Origin: JBBDMX01 sp040878035
GTDB taxonomy: Bacteria > Planctomycetota > Phycisphaerae > Phycisphaerales > Phycisphaeraceae
Assembly: GCA_040878035.1 (NCBI GenBank)
Contig: JBBDMX010000099.1
Location: 1-64,000, forward strand
Direction: 5' to 3'
Length of the DNA: 64,000 nt
The position numbers and the translations under genes were made by a program. A model generated the notes under the pieces. The model made no database searches and had not been told where the DNA came from. It was given only the letters and a program-made list of their open reading frames with translations. This document shows positions 8,491 to 16,900 of the stretch, piece after piece (the first letter of the stretch is position 1; every line of letters starts with the position of its first letter).

Positions 8491-8842
8491 ATCCGTCTTC
8501 GGATAGCCCTTTTGCCTCACACCGAAGCACAAAGACACAGAGAAACAGGATGACCGAAAACCCATTAGAAATCCGCCCCACTCGAATCGGTGACTTGGAC
8601 TCCGTGGCCTCTAATTGCTGGGTGGGCCGACGTCCTCGCCGCCCTGCGCGGACGGTGGCAGGACCAGCCGGCCGCAACCGCCGTGGCGCAGCAGGTCCCA
8701 CAACGATTGGGCGAATCCACACCGGTCAAGCAGTGACTGGTGCGTCTTCTGACCCATCGCCTCCACAGGCTGCAACGCGACAGCGGCAGTTTGCACAAAC
8801 TGGTCGGCGCCACCAAGAACAGCTGCCTTTCGGAGCATCGAC
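8491..8842. other. Gene-free region with coding-like relics
   Basis: Starts with a short ACCGAAGCACAAAGACAC phrase of the 'CGAAGACAC' family (8513-8548). From about 8618 one frame has coding-like composition (WADVLAALRGRWQDQPAA) ending at a TGA, and another frame then reads RLLTHRLHRLQRDSGSLHK. This suggests a frameshifted, dead gene; I cannot identify it. The next gene starts at 8843. Confidence 0.35.
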
Positions 8843-10030
8843 ATGATCGGCAAACATCCGTACAACGGCGTCGTCTTGGTTTTGATAATCGCCGCGCTGT
8901 TGCTGCAACCGGGCTGTGGAGTATCAACCATGTCATCGAACACTGCTGTTTCATCGTCCACCACTCCATCCGATCGAGTCCACCGCGACGGCGAGAAGGT
9001 GTGGATCGACGGCGTGCAAGGTTTCCACCCCGACGAGTTTGCCAGCAGCATCCACGGCGTTTGGGCGCGCATGGGCCAGGCGGTCGGCGACGGGCCGAGC
9101 TACGAAGAGTTGATCTGCTACGGCGGGCTGGCGTTCCGTGTGCAGGTGCATGAGGCGATGTGCCCCAGTGCTGCTCATCCCTGTTGTGGGTACCAGTGCT
9201 TCGCCAATTCCGAGCGCGGCTTACCGTGGAAGATGCAGAAGTTCTTCGACTTCCCCTGGGATAAGCCCAAGGACGATCGCGCGGCTTTCGAGGCCCAGGC
9301 CCGGGCCGCGATTAAGGCCAGCATCGACCGCGGCATCCCCGTTCACTACGGCAGCGAGGAGGACGGGCTGATCATCGGTTACGCCGACGAGGGCCGGCGC
9401 TGGTGGTGCGTGCATCCGTATCACAAGGGCGGCAAGGCAGCGTTCTGGCACGACGAGGCGACGGGCTTTGCAGGCTCCAACGGCAAATGGCCGTGGGGCA
9501 TTGGCGTGTGGACCCAGCCCAAGCCCGCGGCCGAGCGCGTGTCGCAGCGTGAGCTGACGGTCGCCGCCCTCAAGCAGGCGGTGGACATGTGGAAGATCCA
9601 GAAGCGTCAGGCCTATTTCGTGGGCGAGGCGGCCTACACGCACTGGCTGGGCTGGCTGCGTGACGTCGACGCTGGCAAGGTCGCCGACCCCAAGGCCGGC
9701 ATGCAGGGCAACGGTTGGTGCTTCGACGTGCTGATCCACTCGCGGCGCATCGCCGGACCGTGGCTCAAGGCCAAGAGTCAGCAGTTCGACGGCGAGGCGC
9801 GCAAGCAACTGCTGGTCGCGGCGGACCATTACGGCCAGATCACCGAGGGATGCATGAAGGGCGTGAAATGCCCGTGGGACGTGACGCTGGGACCGGCGGA
9901 GTTCGGGAAGTGGACCAGCGCCCTGCGACAGGACGAGATCGCCCGACTCGAAGCCGCCCGCGATCACGACCGCGCTGCGATTGCCGCGATCGAGCGCGCC
10001 CTGGCGAACCTCGAAGGGGCCTCGCAATGA
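8843..10030 (+). CDS. Predicted lipoprotein, papain-like-fold paralogue lacking the catalytic Cys
   Basis: 395 residues. A signal peptide (hydrophobic VVLVLIIAALLLQPG) ends in the lipobox QPGC, so Cys25 should be lipidated. The body aligns by pattern with the downstream protein: a block HPDEFASSIHGVWARMG, then ICYGGLAFRV, a helix with AARAAIKASIDRGIPVHYG, and GLIIGYADEGRRWWCVHPY. The order resembles BtrH-N/C39-type cysteine peptidase-like proteins, and the HPY segment could hold the catalytic His. At the position where the downstream paralogue has Cys (FPSCM) this one has Ser (FASSI). Stop and next start overlap as ATGA, so the two are translated together. Function unknown. Confidence 0.62.
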   Translation: MIGKHPYNGVVLVLIIAALLLQPGCGVSTMSSNTAVSSSTTPSDRVHRDGEKVWIDGVQGFHPDEFASSIHGVWARMGQAVGDGPSYEELICYGGLAFRVQVHEAMCPSAAHPCCGYQCFANSERGLPWKMQKFFDFPWDKPKDDRAAFEAQARAAIKASIDRGIPVHYGSEEDGLIIGYADEGRRWWCVHPYHKGGKAAFWHDEATGFAGSNGKWPWGIGVWTQPKPAAERVSQRELTVAALKQAVDMWKIQKRQAYFVGEAAYTHWLGWLRDVDAGKVADPKAGMQGNGWCFDVLIHSRRIAGPWLKAKSQQFDGEARKQLLVAADHYGQITEGCMKGVKCPWDVTLGPAEFGKWTSALRQDEIARLEAARDHDRAAIAAIERALANLEGASQ

Positions 10031-11169
10031 TCGCGAGCACTCGCCGTGTCCTGGACGCCGTGCCGCGCGTCGGGTTCTATCCCGACGTTAAGGGCCACGG
10101 CGGCAAGCCCTGGCCCGAGGACGTCATCTTTCCCTCGTGCATGCGGGCCGTAATGGAGCACCTGGGCCATCCGGAATACGACTACATTCACTTTGTCGGC
10201 GTCACCGGGGCCGGGTTCTTTCTCAACTGGAAGGACGGCTGGCATCCCGACAACTGCGCTATCTACTTCATGGTTCCGTTCGATCAGCACGTCAAGCTGT
10301 TCGAGTACGCCTTCGATTCAACCGGCTATGCGATGGACTTTGCCGCCATCAAGGGCCACCAGGCGATCGACGAGGCCCAGGCCAAGCGGCGCATCATCGC
10401 GAGCATCGACGCTGGCAAGCCGATCATGTCGCATGGCATCGTCGGCCCGCCCGAGACGTGTCTGATCTGCGGCTACGACGAAGCCGGCGACGTGCTGATC
10501 GGCTGGAGCTTCTTTCAGTCGGTGCCGCATTGCAGCACCGGCGTCGAGTTCGAGTCCAACGGCATGTTCCGCAAGCGTGACTGGTACACCAACGCCTGGG
10601 ACCTGTTTGCCTTGGGCGAGCGCGGTGCGCCGGTCGATCCCAGCATCGTGCGGCGGCAGTCGCTGGAGTGGGCAGTGAAAGTCGTGCGAACCCGAGAAAC
10701 GTGGGACGGCCGGAAGAACAACGGTCTGACGGCCTACGACGCCTGGGCCGATCACCTGCTGCGCGATGGCGAGATCACGCCCGACGGCAAGCCGCCGCGC
10801 GATGGCGAGCAGTCGCCCTTTGGCGTGCATGACGATTTCGTCGGCATCGTGGCCGAGGCTCGCTGGTACGCAGCCAAGTACCTGGCCCGCGTTGCCGGCG
10901 AAGAGCCGAAGATGGCGGTGGAACTCTACGAAGCCGCGGCGTGTTACGCTCGGGAGCACGACCTGATGTGGCAGGTGTGGGGCTGCGTCGGCGGCAACGG
11001 CCGTTCGCCCGAGCATGTCAGGCGTTTCGCGGACTCCGAGGCGCGTCGCCGGATCGTCGAACTGGTTCGTGAGGCGCGTCGTCTCGATGAGCAGGCGATT
11101 GAGCACATCGAAAAGGCGTTGGCGACGATCCAATCGGGGCAGCCCCCGGAAGATTGCCCGGCCATATAG
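10027..11169 (+). CDS. Papain-like-fold (BtrH/C39-like) protein, cytoplasmic paralogue
   Basis: 380 residues without a signal peptide; the start overlaps the previous stop (ATGA). Candidate catalytic Cys in FPSCMRAVMEHLG (about residue 38), followed by FVGVTGAGFFLNW, then RRIIASIDAGKPIMSHG and LICGYDEAGDVLIGWSFF. The C-terminal half is helical (SLEWAVKVVRTRETWDG, YDAWADHLL). The architecture parallels the upstream lipoprotein, so the pair arose by duplication. It may be a peptidase or acyltransferase; the substrate cannot be inferred. The last codons and the stop lie in a CCGGCCATATAG motif that also ends the next gene. Confidence 0.6.
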   Translation: MIASTRRVLDAVPRVGFYPDVKGHGGKPWPEDVIFPSCMRAVMEHLGHPEYDYIHFVGVTGAGFFLNWKDGWHPDNCAIYFMVPFDQHVKLFEYAFDSTGYAMDFAAIKGHQAIDEAQAKRRIIASIDAGKPIMSHGIVGPPETCLICGYDEAGDVLIGWSFFQSVPHCSTGVEFESNGMFRKRDWYTNAWDLFALGERGAPVDPSIVRRQSLEWAVKVVRTRETWDGRKNNGLTAYDAWADHLLRDGEITPDGKPPRDGEQSPFGVHDDFVGIVAEARWYAAKYLARVAGEEPKMAVELYEAAACYAREHDLMWQVWGCVGGNGRSPEHVRRFADSEARRRIVELVREARRLDEQAIEHIEKALATIQSGQPPEDCPAI

Positions 11170-11203
11170 CCCCGTCATCCTGGCGGGACTATCCGGGGCT
11201 TTT
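11168..11203 (+). terminator. Hairpin plus T-run after the papain-like pair
   Basis: The stem AGCCCCG/CGGGGCT (11168-11174 with 11194-11200) is followed by TTT and overlaps the stop codon. It has the shape of an intrinsic terminator and separates the pair from the transposase-like gene. Confidence 0.5.
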
Positions 11204-11217
11204 CGGGAGACTCCACC

Positions 11218-11766
11218 ATGCGACGCACGCTGGGCATTCACTGGATCGCCACCACGCACGGCACGTGGCTGCACGGCGACGTGCGCGGGTCGTGGAGCAA
11301 TGGACGACTGGTCGGCCCCGACCCGTTTCTTGAAGAAGCGATTGCCGCCCGCATGACTCACGACGCGGTGGTGCTGTCAGCGACGGAGGTGATCAGCGTG
11401 GCGGTGGAAATGGGCAGCACCATCCGCGAGCATGGTCATCGTGTGTGTGCCGCGACGATCCAACCGATGCACGTACACATCGTGTTCGCCCCGCTGCCGG
11501 AGGATGTGAAGACGACCATTGCGCGGCTTAAGAAGCGCACCGCCGACCTGGTGCTGGGTGTTCGTCGCAAGATGGGGGATGACCGCGAGCACCTGTGGAC
11601 GCAGGGGCAGTTCCCCGTGTTCATCTTCGACGAGGATCATCTGCGCAACGCCATCGAATACGTGCGGCGGCACAATGTCCGCATCGGTCGCCCGGCCGAC
11701 CCGTACGAATGGATCGACCCGTTATATCCCGCATTGGAATCCGGCCAAAATGGCCGGGCTATATAG
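11218..11766 (+). CDS. IS200-like REP-associated tyrosine transposase (RAYT-like)
   Basis: A 182-residue Y1/HUH nuclease. It has the HxH metal motif in MHVHIVFAPL (about residue 82) and the catalytic Tyr context AIEYVRRHNVRIG (about 144). The sequence LWTQGQFPVFIFDEDHLRNA between them is typical of single-copy REP-associated transposases rather than mobile IS200 elements. The gene sits alone between short palindromic sequences: GCCCGGCCATATAG ends the upstream gene, and GGCCGGGCTATATAG supplies its own last codon and stop. I infer cleavage of REP-like hairpins. A second relative lies at 61411-61941. Confidence 0.75.
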   Translation: MRRTLGIHWIATTHGTWLHGDVRGSWSNGRLVGPDPFLEEAIAARMTHDAVVLSATEVISVAVEMGSTIREHGHRVCAATIQPMHVHIVFAPLPEDVKTTIARLKKRTADLVLGVRRKMGDDREHLWTQGQFPVFIFDEDHLRNAIEYVRRHNVRIGRPADPYEWIDPLYPALESGQNGRAI

Positions 11767-11894
11767 CTGGCCCATATCCGCAAAGTGCTGGAAAACGGCC
11801 CGCGCTTCGGCATTCAGGTTCCTCTCTGACCGTAAGGACCTTGCAGCGCCAGCGGCCGCGAGCTGCGGGCGCCCGACTACGCACAGTTGAATCT

Positions 11895-13358
11895 TCACGT
11901 GGCGCGGATCACTGCGCCGGCGACGTGGCCACCGAAGCCGGCGGCGAAGATGGCGTGGGTGCGGAGGGGAATTTCGGATTTTGGATTGCGGATTTCGGAT
12001 TTGGGATTCAAGACACTGGAAACTGGACACTGGACACTGGACAACTTGAGCAGAAAGGAGGTCTTGACCGGTTCGCGGAGCCAGGGCATGGGGGGGATGC
12101 GGTTGGTGCGGGCGACCAGGGCGGCGATGACCAGGGACGCCAGACCAGCGGCGCCCAGGCCGTGGCCGATGGCGCCTTTGAGGGCGTAGAGACGGGGAAT
12201 TTCGGATTTCGGATTTCGGATTTCGGATTTGTTTCGGATTTCGGATTTGGGATTTCGGATTTCGCCCGCACCGCCCCCGGGGGTGGTGCTCGGGCTAACT
12301 TCTGTCTCCTGACTCCTGTCTCCTGACTCCTGACTCCTGCCTTGCCGCAGTATTTGCTCGTATACCGCCAGTTCCATTTCGTCGTTTTCGGCGGTGCCGG
12401 TGGCGTGGGGGTGGAGGACGTCGATGCGGCGGTTGGCCAAGAGTTCGCTGGCGACGTGCGCCAGGGCGGGCATGTGCGGGGCGGGGCGGATCAGGTCGTG
12501 GGCTTCGCAGGCGATGGCGGTGGCATCGAGGTAGAGGCGGGGCGCTAAACCGCACGCGGTGGGGGGGGCGTTGGGGTGATCGGTTCGCTCCAGGACGACC
12601 GCGGCGGCCAGTTCGGTGAGCATGAAGCCTTGGCGGGCTTTATCCAGCGGTCGGGCCTGGTATTCGTCAGGCGTCAAGGGGGGCAGGACCCCCAGGCGAC
12701 GGTAGCTGTGGATGAACGTGGGCAACAGCGCGGCTTCGGAGGTCAGGACGAGGACGCGGTCGGCCTGGCCGCGCAGAAGCGCCAGCCTGGCGAAATGGAG
12801 GGCGGTGAGGCTCGAGGCACAAGCGGCGACGACGGTGTGGACCTGGCCCAAGCCCAGTCGCCGGCGGAGATGGTGCGCCATGTAGCCGACCGGACCGAGG
12901 GTGACGGCGAGGGGGAGGTCAGGATATTGAGCACCAGGAACGGCTTGAGGGACTGCGCGAAGCCGCAAGCGGCTGGGGACCGTATTGTATCGCTCGATGG
13001 CTTGGGATAGGGCGTGGACGGCACCCTTACTGACGCCCAGGTGGCAGTCGATGGGTGAGACGCCCGTGTCGTCCGGATCGATTCTGGCCATCGCAAGTGC
13101 TTGTCTTGCAGCACGTTCTGCCAGATTGACGGCCGGATCGATGCCGCTGTGCTGGACGGCGCTGACACAACCGACGGCCCGCACCAGTTGCACGGGTTCG
13201 ACTTGGCCGCCTGGGGACAGGTCCTGCCCTAGTGCGGCGCAGCGGTCAGCGATGGTACGGCCGCGCAACAGTGCCGCGTAGGTCTCCCAAGCTGATAGTC
13301 CCAGCGGCGAAACCAAGCCGAATCCGGTAATGGCGATAGATGGCTCGGATTTGTCCAA
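11895..13358 (-). CDS. Beta-ketoacyl-ACP synthase (FabF-like) carrying in-frame repeat insertions
   Basis: Condensing enzyme of fatty acid or polyketide synthesis. The core is recognisable: SIAITGFGLVSPLG at the N-terminus, catalytic Cys in VVAACASSLTALHFA (about residue 180), first His in HPHATGTAENDEME (about 316), and Lys/His in ALKGAIGHGLGAAG. All triad residues are kept. Two foreign blocks interrupt the C-terminal half: 12195-12341 (SQESGDRSQETE, then NPKSEIRN units) and 11970-12045 (SSVQCPVSSV, then NPKSEIRN). A third short repeat (GCCGCTTGCGGCTTCG) lies near 12955. The start is uncertain: the ATG-initiated frame opens at 13793, but homology begins near a TTG at 13358. It may be a functional variant or a pseudogene. 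Confidence 0.72.
   Translation of the reverse strand: MDKSEPSIAITGFGLVSPLGLSAWETYAALLRGRTIADRCAALGQDLSPGGQVEPVQLVRAVGCVSAVQHSGIDPAVNLAERAARQALAMARIDPDDTGVSPIDCHLGVSKGAVHALSQAIERYNTVPSRLRLRAVPQAVPGAQYPDLPLAVTLGPVGYMAHHLRRRLGLGQVHTVVAACASSLTALHFARLALLRGQADRVLVLTSEAALLPTFIHSYRRLGVLPPLTPDEYQARPLDKARQGFMLTELAAAVVLERTDHPNAPPTACGLAPRLYLDATAIACEAHDLIRPAPHMPALAHVASELLANRRIDVLHPHATGTAENDEMELAVYEQILRQGRSQESGDRSQETEVSPSTTPGGGAGEIRNPKSEIRNKSEIRNPKSEIPRLYALKGAIGHGLGAAGLASLVIAALVARTNRIPPMPWLREPVKTSFLLKLSSVQCPVSSVLNPKSEIRNPKSEIPLRTHAIFAAGFGGHVAGAVIRAT
11970..12045. repeat. GGATTTC plus ACACTGGA phrase repeats inside the ketosynthase gene
   Basis: ATTTCGGATTTTGGATTGCGG units are followed by ACACTGGAAACTGGACACTG units. 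The block keeps the reading frame of the ketosynthase on the minus strand. Confidence 0.8.
12195..12341. repeat. GGATTTC, GC-hairpin and GACTCCTGTCTC repeats inside the ketosynthase gene
   Basis: Seven or more ATTTCGG units (12195-12262) are followed by a hairpin with arms CGCCCGCACC and GGTGCTCGGGC (12263-12297) and then CTCCTGACTCCTG units (12300-12341). The same GGATTTC and GCACC/GGTGC pieces occur together, with a REP between them, at 49824-49926. Confidence 0.8.
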
Positions 13359-13935
13359 AGTCCAGGGTCTTTCAGGGCCGATCGCGGCTTCGCGCAGGGC
13401 TGGAAGCAGGGCGTGACCCCGGTTAATCGTGCGGTCTCGCGAAGCCGCAAGCGGCCTATGGCAGGACGTTGGACAATAGTTTAGCGGGATTCGCGTCCGA
13501 TAGCCGAAAGCGGAAAATTGCTGTCGGTGTTGAAACTGGGGATAGGCAGGGGAGGGGTTTGTCCCTATAATGGCGGTGCCAGTCGGTCGGCAGGCTGGCG
13601 GGAATCGGTCAACGGCCATGGGCAGTCGGCGTTGAACCGGTTTGGGTGGCGGATCGTACGCTACCTGACGCCTGCCGGCTGGGGGAGAATGGGATCGGCC
13701 GCCCGGCCGAGTCGAATCAGGACGGTTCGATCGGAAAGACAGGAGGTCAAGCGTACCATTAGCCACCCTAAAAGGACTGACAATCCCGGACATCCGGAAT
13801 CCCTAGACCCAGACCTCGGGAGTCACCCGGCGCACGGCGTCATCCCCGAAGGCCCCCGGCGTTACCCCGGGAACACCGGCACCCGAAACGTGATTTGCAC
13901 CCATGCCCACCACCGGTGGACATGCCTGAACCATC
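13359..13935. other. 577-bp divergent intergenic region and leader of the oxidoreductase gene
   Basis: No convincing gene. It contains a GCCGCAAGCGGC palindrome at 13444-13455, a likely promoter at 13543-13571, and a roughly 360-nt untranslated leader. The leader has an AGGAGG at 13740-13745 far from the start codon and GC-rich stretches near 13800-13890. I recognise no riboswitch. Confidence 0.4.
13543..13571 (+). promoter_or_regulatory. Sigma70-like promoter for the oxidoreductase gene
   Basis: TAGGCA (4/6 match) and a perfect TATAAT at 13566-13571 are separated by 17 bp, directed at the gene starting at 13936. Confidence 0.45.
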
Positions 13936-16900
13936 ATGATGAGCATTGATCCCCGCTTTATCCGCGAGCAAGGCCCGGAGGTCTTCACCGGCAACGAACT
14001 GCTGGTGAAAGGCGCCTTGGAAACCCGAGGCGGTGTGCATCTGCTCACCGGCTATCCGGGGTCGCCCATCGCCGGGTTCTTTGACGGCCTGGAAGCCCTG
14101 GGCCCCCTGCTTAACGACAAGGGTATCGTCGCCAAGATGGCCAACAACGAGGCCCTCTCGGTCGCCATGGTCAACGGCGCCCAGATGGCGGGGTGCCGGG
14201 TCGTCGTCGCCTTTAAGTCTGTCGGCCTGCACGTGGCCGCCGACGCCCTGGCGTTGGGCGTCCTGGCGGGCACCCGCGAGGGCGATCCGTCCAATGGCGG
14301 AGGGTCGGGCGGCGTGGTCATCTGCGGCGAAGATCCCTGGAGTGATTCCACCCAGGTCCCCGCCGACTCACGCTTCCTGGCTGAGCACCTGCGCATGCCC
14401 ATGATCGAGCCGTCCTGCCCGCAGGAGGTCAAGGACTGGATCGACCTGGCGTTCACCCTGGGCCACGCCGGCCGAATTTACATCGGCTACAGCATGACCA
14501 CCGCCCTGGCCGACGGCGGCGGCACGGTGCAGTGCCGGCCCAATCAGTACCCCCTCTTCAACGAACACAAGAAACGCTCCCTCTCCTACGAAAAGGACAT
14601 CCAGCCGCATCTGGACTCGACCGTGCTGCTTCCGCCGCGTACCTGGCAGAAGGAGTTGAAAATCGATGATCGGCACGCCGCCGTCAAGGCCGAGGCACGC
14701 CGGCTGGGCATCAACCGCATCCTGCACAAGCCGCAGCGCGACGAAGTCGTGCCCATGGGCTTCATCGCCGCCGGCCACGCCTATGCCTATCTCAGCCACG
14801 CCCTGGCGGAGATGAACCTCACCGGCCGAATCCCCATCCTCAAATTGGGTATGCACTACCCCGTGGACGAGGTGATCGTCACCGAGTTTGCCCGCCAGTG
14901 CCGCCAGGTCATCGTCATCGAGGAGCGACGCGGTTTCGTCGAGCGGCAGGTGATCGAGATCCTGGCCCCGCTGCGGCAGAGTGGCGAACTGGAAGTGCAG
15001 GTCTTCGGTAAGCAGTTCCCCAAGCCCCACCCCGGCATCCCGGCGACGCGCGGCCTGAACCCGTCGATCCTCATCGAACGCCTGGTCCCCCTGATCAAGA
15101 ACCACCCGACCCTTCCCATCGAGTTGACCAACGGTCGACTGACCGCCGAGTTGGACCGCATCCGCGCCACCGCCGATTACCAGGTGCAAATCCCCACGCG
15201 CACGCCCACGTTCTGCCCCGGCTGCCCGCACCGCGACTCCTCCAGCGTGCTGCTGGAACTCCGCCGCGACCTGCGTGACCCGCAGTACATGGTCCGCCAT
15301 CACAAGAGCAAGCCCGTGGACTTGGTGGCGCACGGCGACACCGGCTGCTACACCATGCTGATGTTCGCCCCCAACCAGGCGCTGATGCACAACTACAGCG
15401 GCATGGGCTTAGGCGGCGGCACCGGCAGCGGCGTCGATCCCTTCATCGACAACAAGCAATTGGTATTCATGGGCGACGGCACGTTCTTCCACTCCGGCCA
15501 GATCGCCATCTCCCATTCGCTTCAGACCGGCCAGGACATTACTTACATCATCCTGGAAAACAAGACCACCGCCATGACCGGGCACCAGACCAATCCCGGC
15601 CTGGAGTACGACCTGCGCGGCAACCCTACCTCGGCGCAGGACATCGAACGCATCGTCCACGGCATGATCCCCAAGCAGTTGACCAAGGACGTGCGTATCG
15701 TCCGCATCAACCCCGCCGACCGTGATCGCTACCGCAAGCTGCTCGAGCAGACCATCCTGGCCGACGGGGTCAAGATCATCATCGCCGACAAGGAATGCGG
15801 CATCACCTATCACCGCCGCATCCGCGGCCAGGAACGCAAGACCCTTAGCGAACTGGGCTTCCTCCCCCGCAAGACCTACATGAACGTCGCCACCGAGGTC
15901 TGCGAATACTGCCTGGAATGCACCAGTCAGACCGGCTGCCCCGGTCTGACCGTGACCGATACCGACTACGGCCCCAAGATCCAGACCGACTTTTCCTGGT
16001 GCGTCAACGACGGCGCCTGCGAACGCGTGCACGCCTGCCCATCGTTTGAGGAAGTGACCATCGTGCGCAAGAAGGCGCCGCGCTGGGGCGACGAACATGT
16101 TGACCTGGACGACATCCCCCAGCCGCCCAAGCCGATCCATGCCGACCAGGACACCTGGCGCTGCTACCTGACGGGCGTGGGCGGCATGGGCGTGGGGCTG
16201 TGCACGGCCATTCTGACCACCGCCGGTCACGAAATGGGCTACCACGTGCAGTTCATGGATAAGAAGGGGCTGGCGATCCGCAACGGCGGGGTGTTTAGCC
16301 AACTGGTCTACACGCGGCCGACCAGGCCTGATGCTGCGACCGCCGTAGGCTCCGTCGGGGCCGGAGGCTCGGGGGGGACCGGGGCATCAGGGGTGTCCGG
16401 GGCATCCGGGGCATCCGGAGCTTCCGGGGCGTTTGAAGCGGCGACCACGCCGATCATCCCCTACGGCAAGGCCGACCTGCTGCTGGGCGTGGACCTGTTG
16501 GAGGCGGCGCGGGCGATCGATCCCAAGCATCCCTACCGCGTGGCGTCGCCGCAGTGCACTGCGGCGGTAGTCAACACCGCCAAGACGCCCACGATTCTGA
16601 CCCTCATGGGCCAGGACAATTTCGACGTGGGTCACTTGGAGGACACGCTGCGCCGCTACACGCAGCCGAACCATTACTTTGGCTTCAACGTCGGCGATCT
16701 GTGCGAGCGCGTGCTCGACTCCAAGCTTTACGCCAACATCATGATGCTGGGCATCGCCTATCAGAAGGGCTACTTGCCGCTGAAGCTCGAAGCCATTGAG
16801 AAAGCGATCCGCACGGTGATCCGCAGCGAAACGGAGCGCAACCTGCGTGCGTTCAACATCGGGCGCAAGATCGCGGTGCGCCCCGACTTGTTCGTGGTCG

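Noticed and set aside
12195..12262. CRISPR-like array of GGATTTC units
   Set aside because: Units are contiguous with no spacers, and it lies inside a coding gene.
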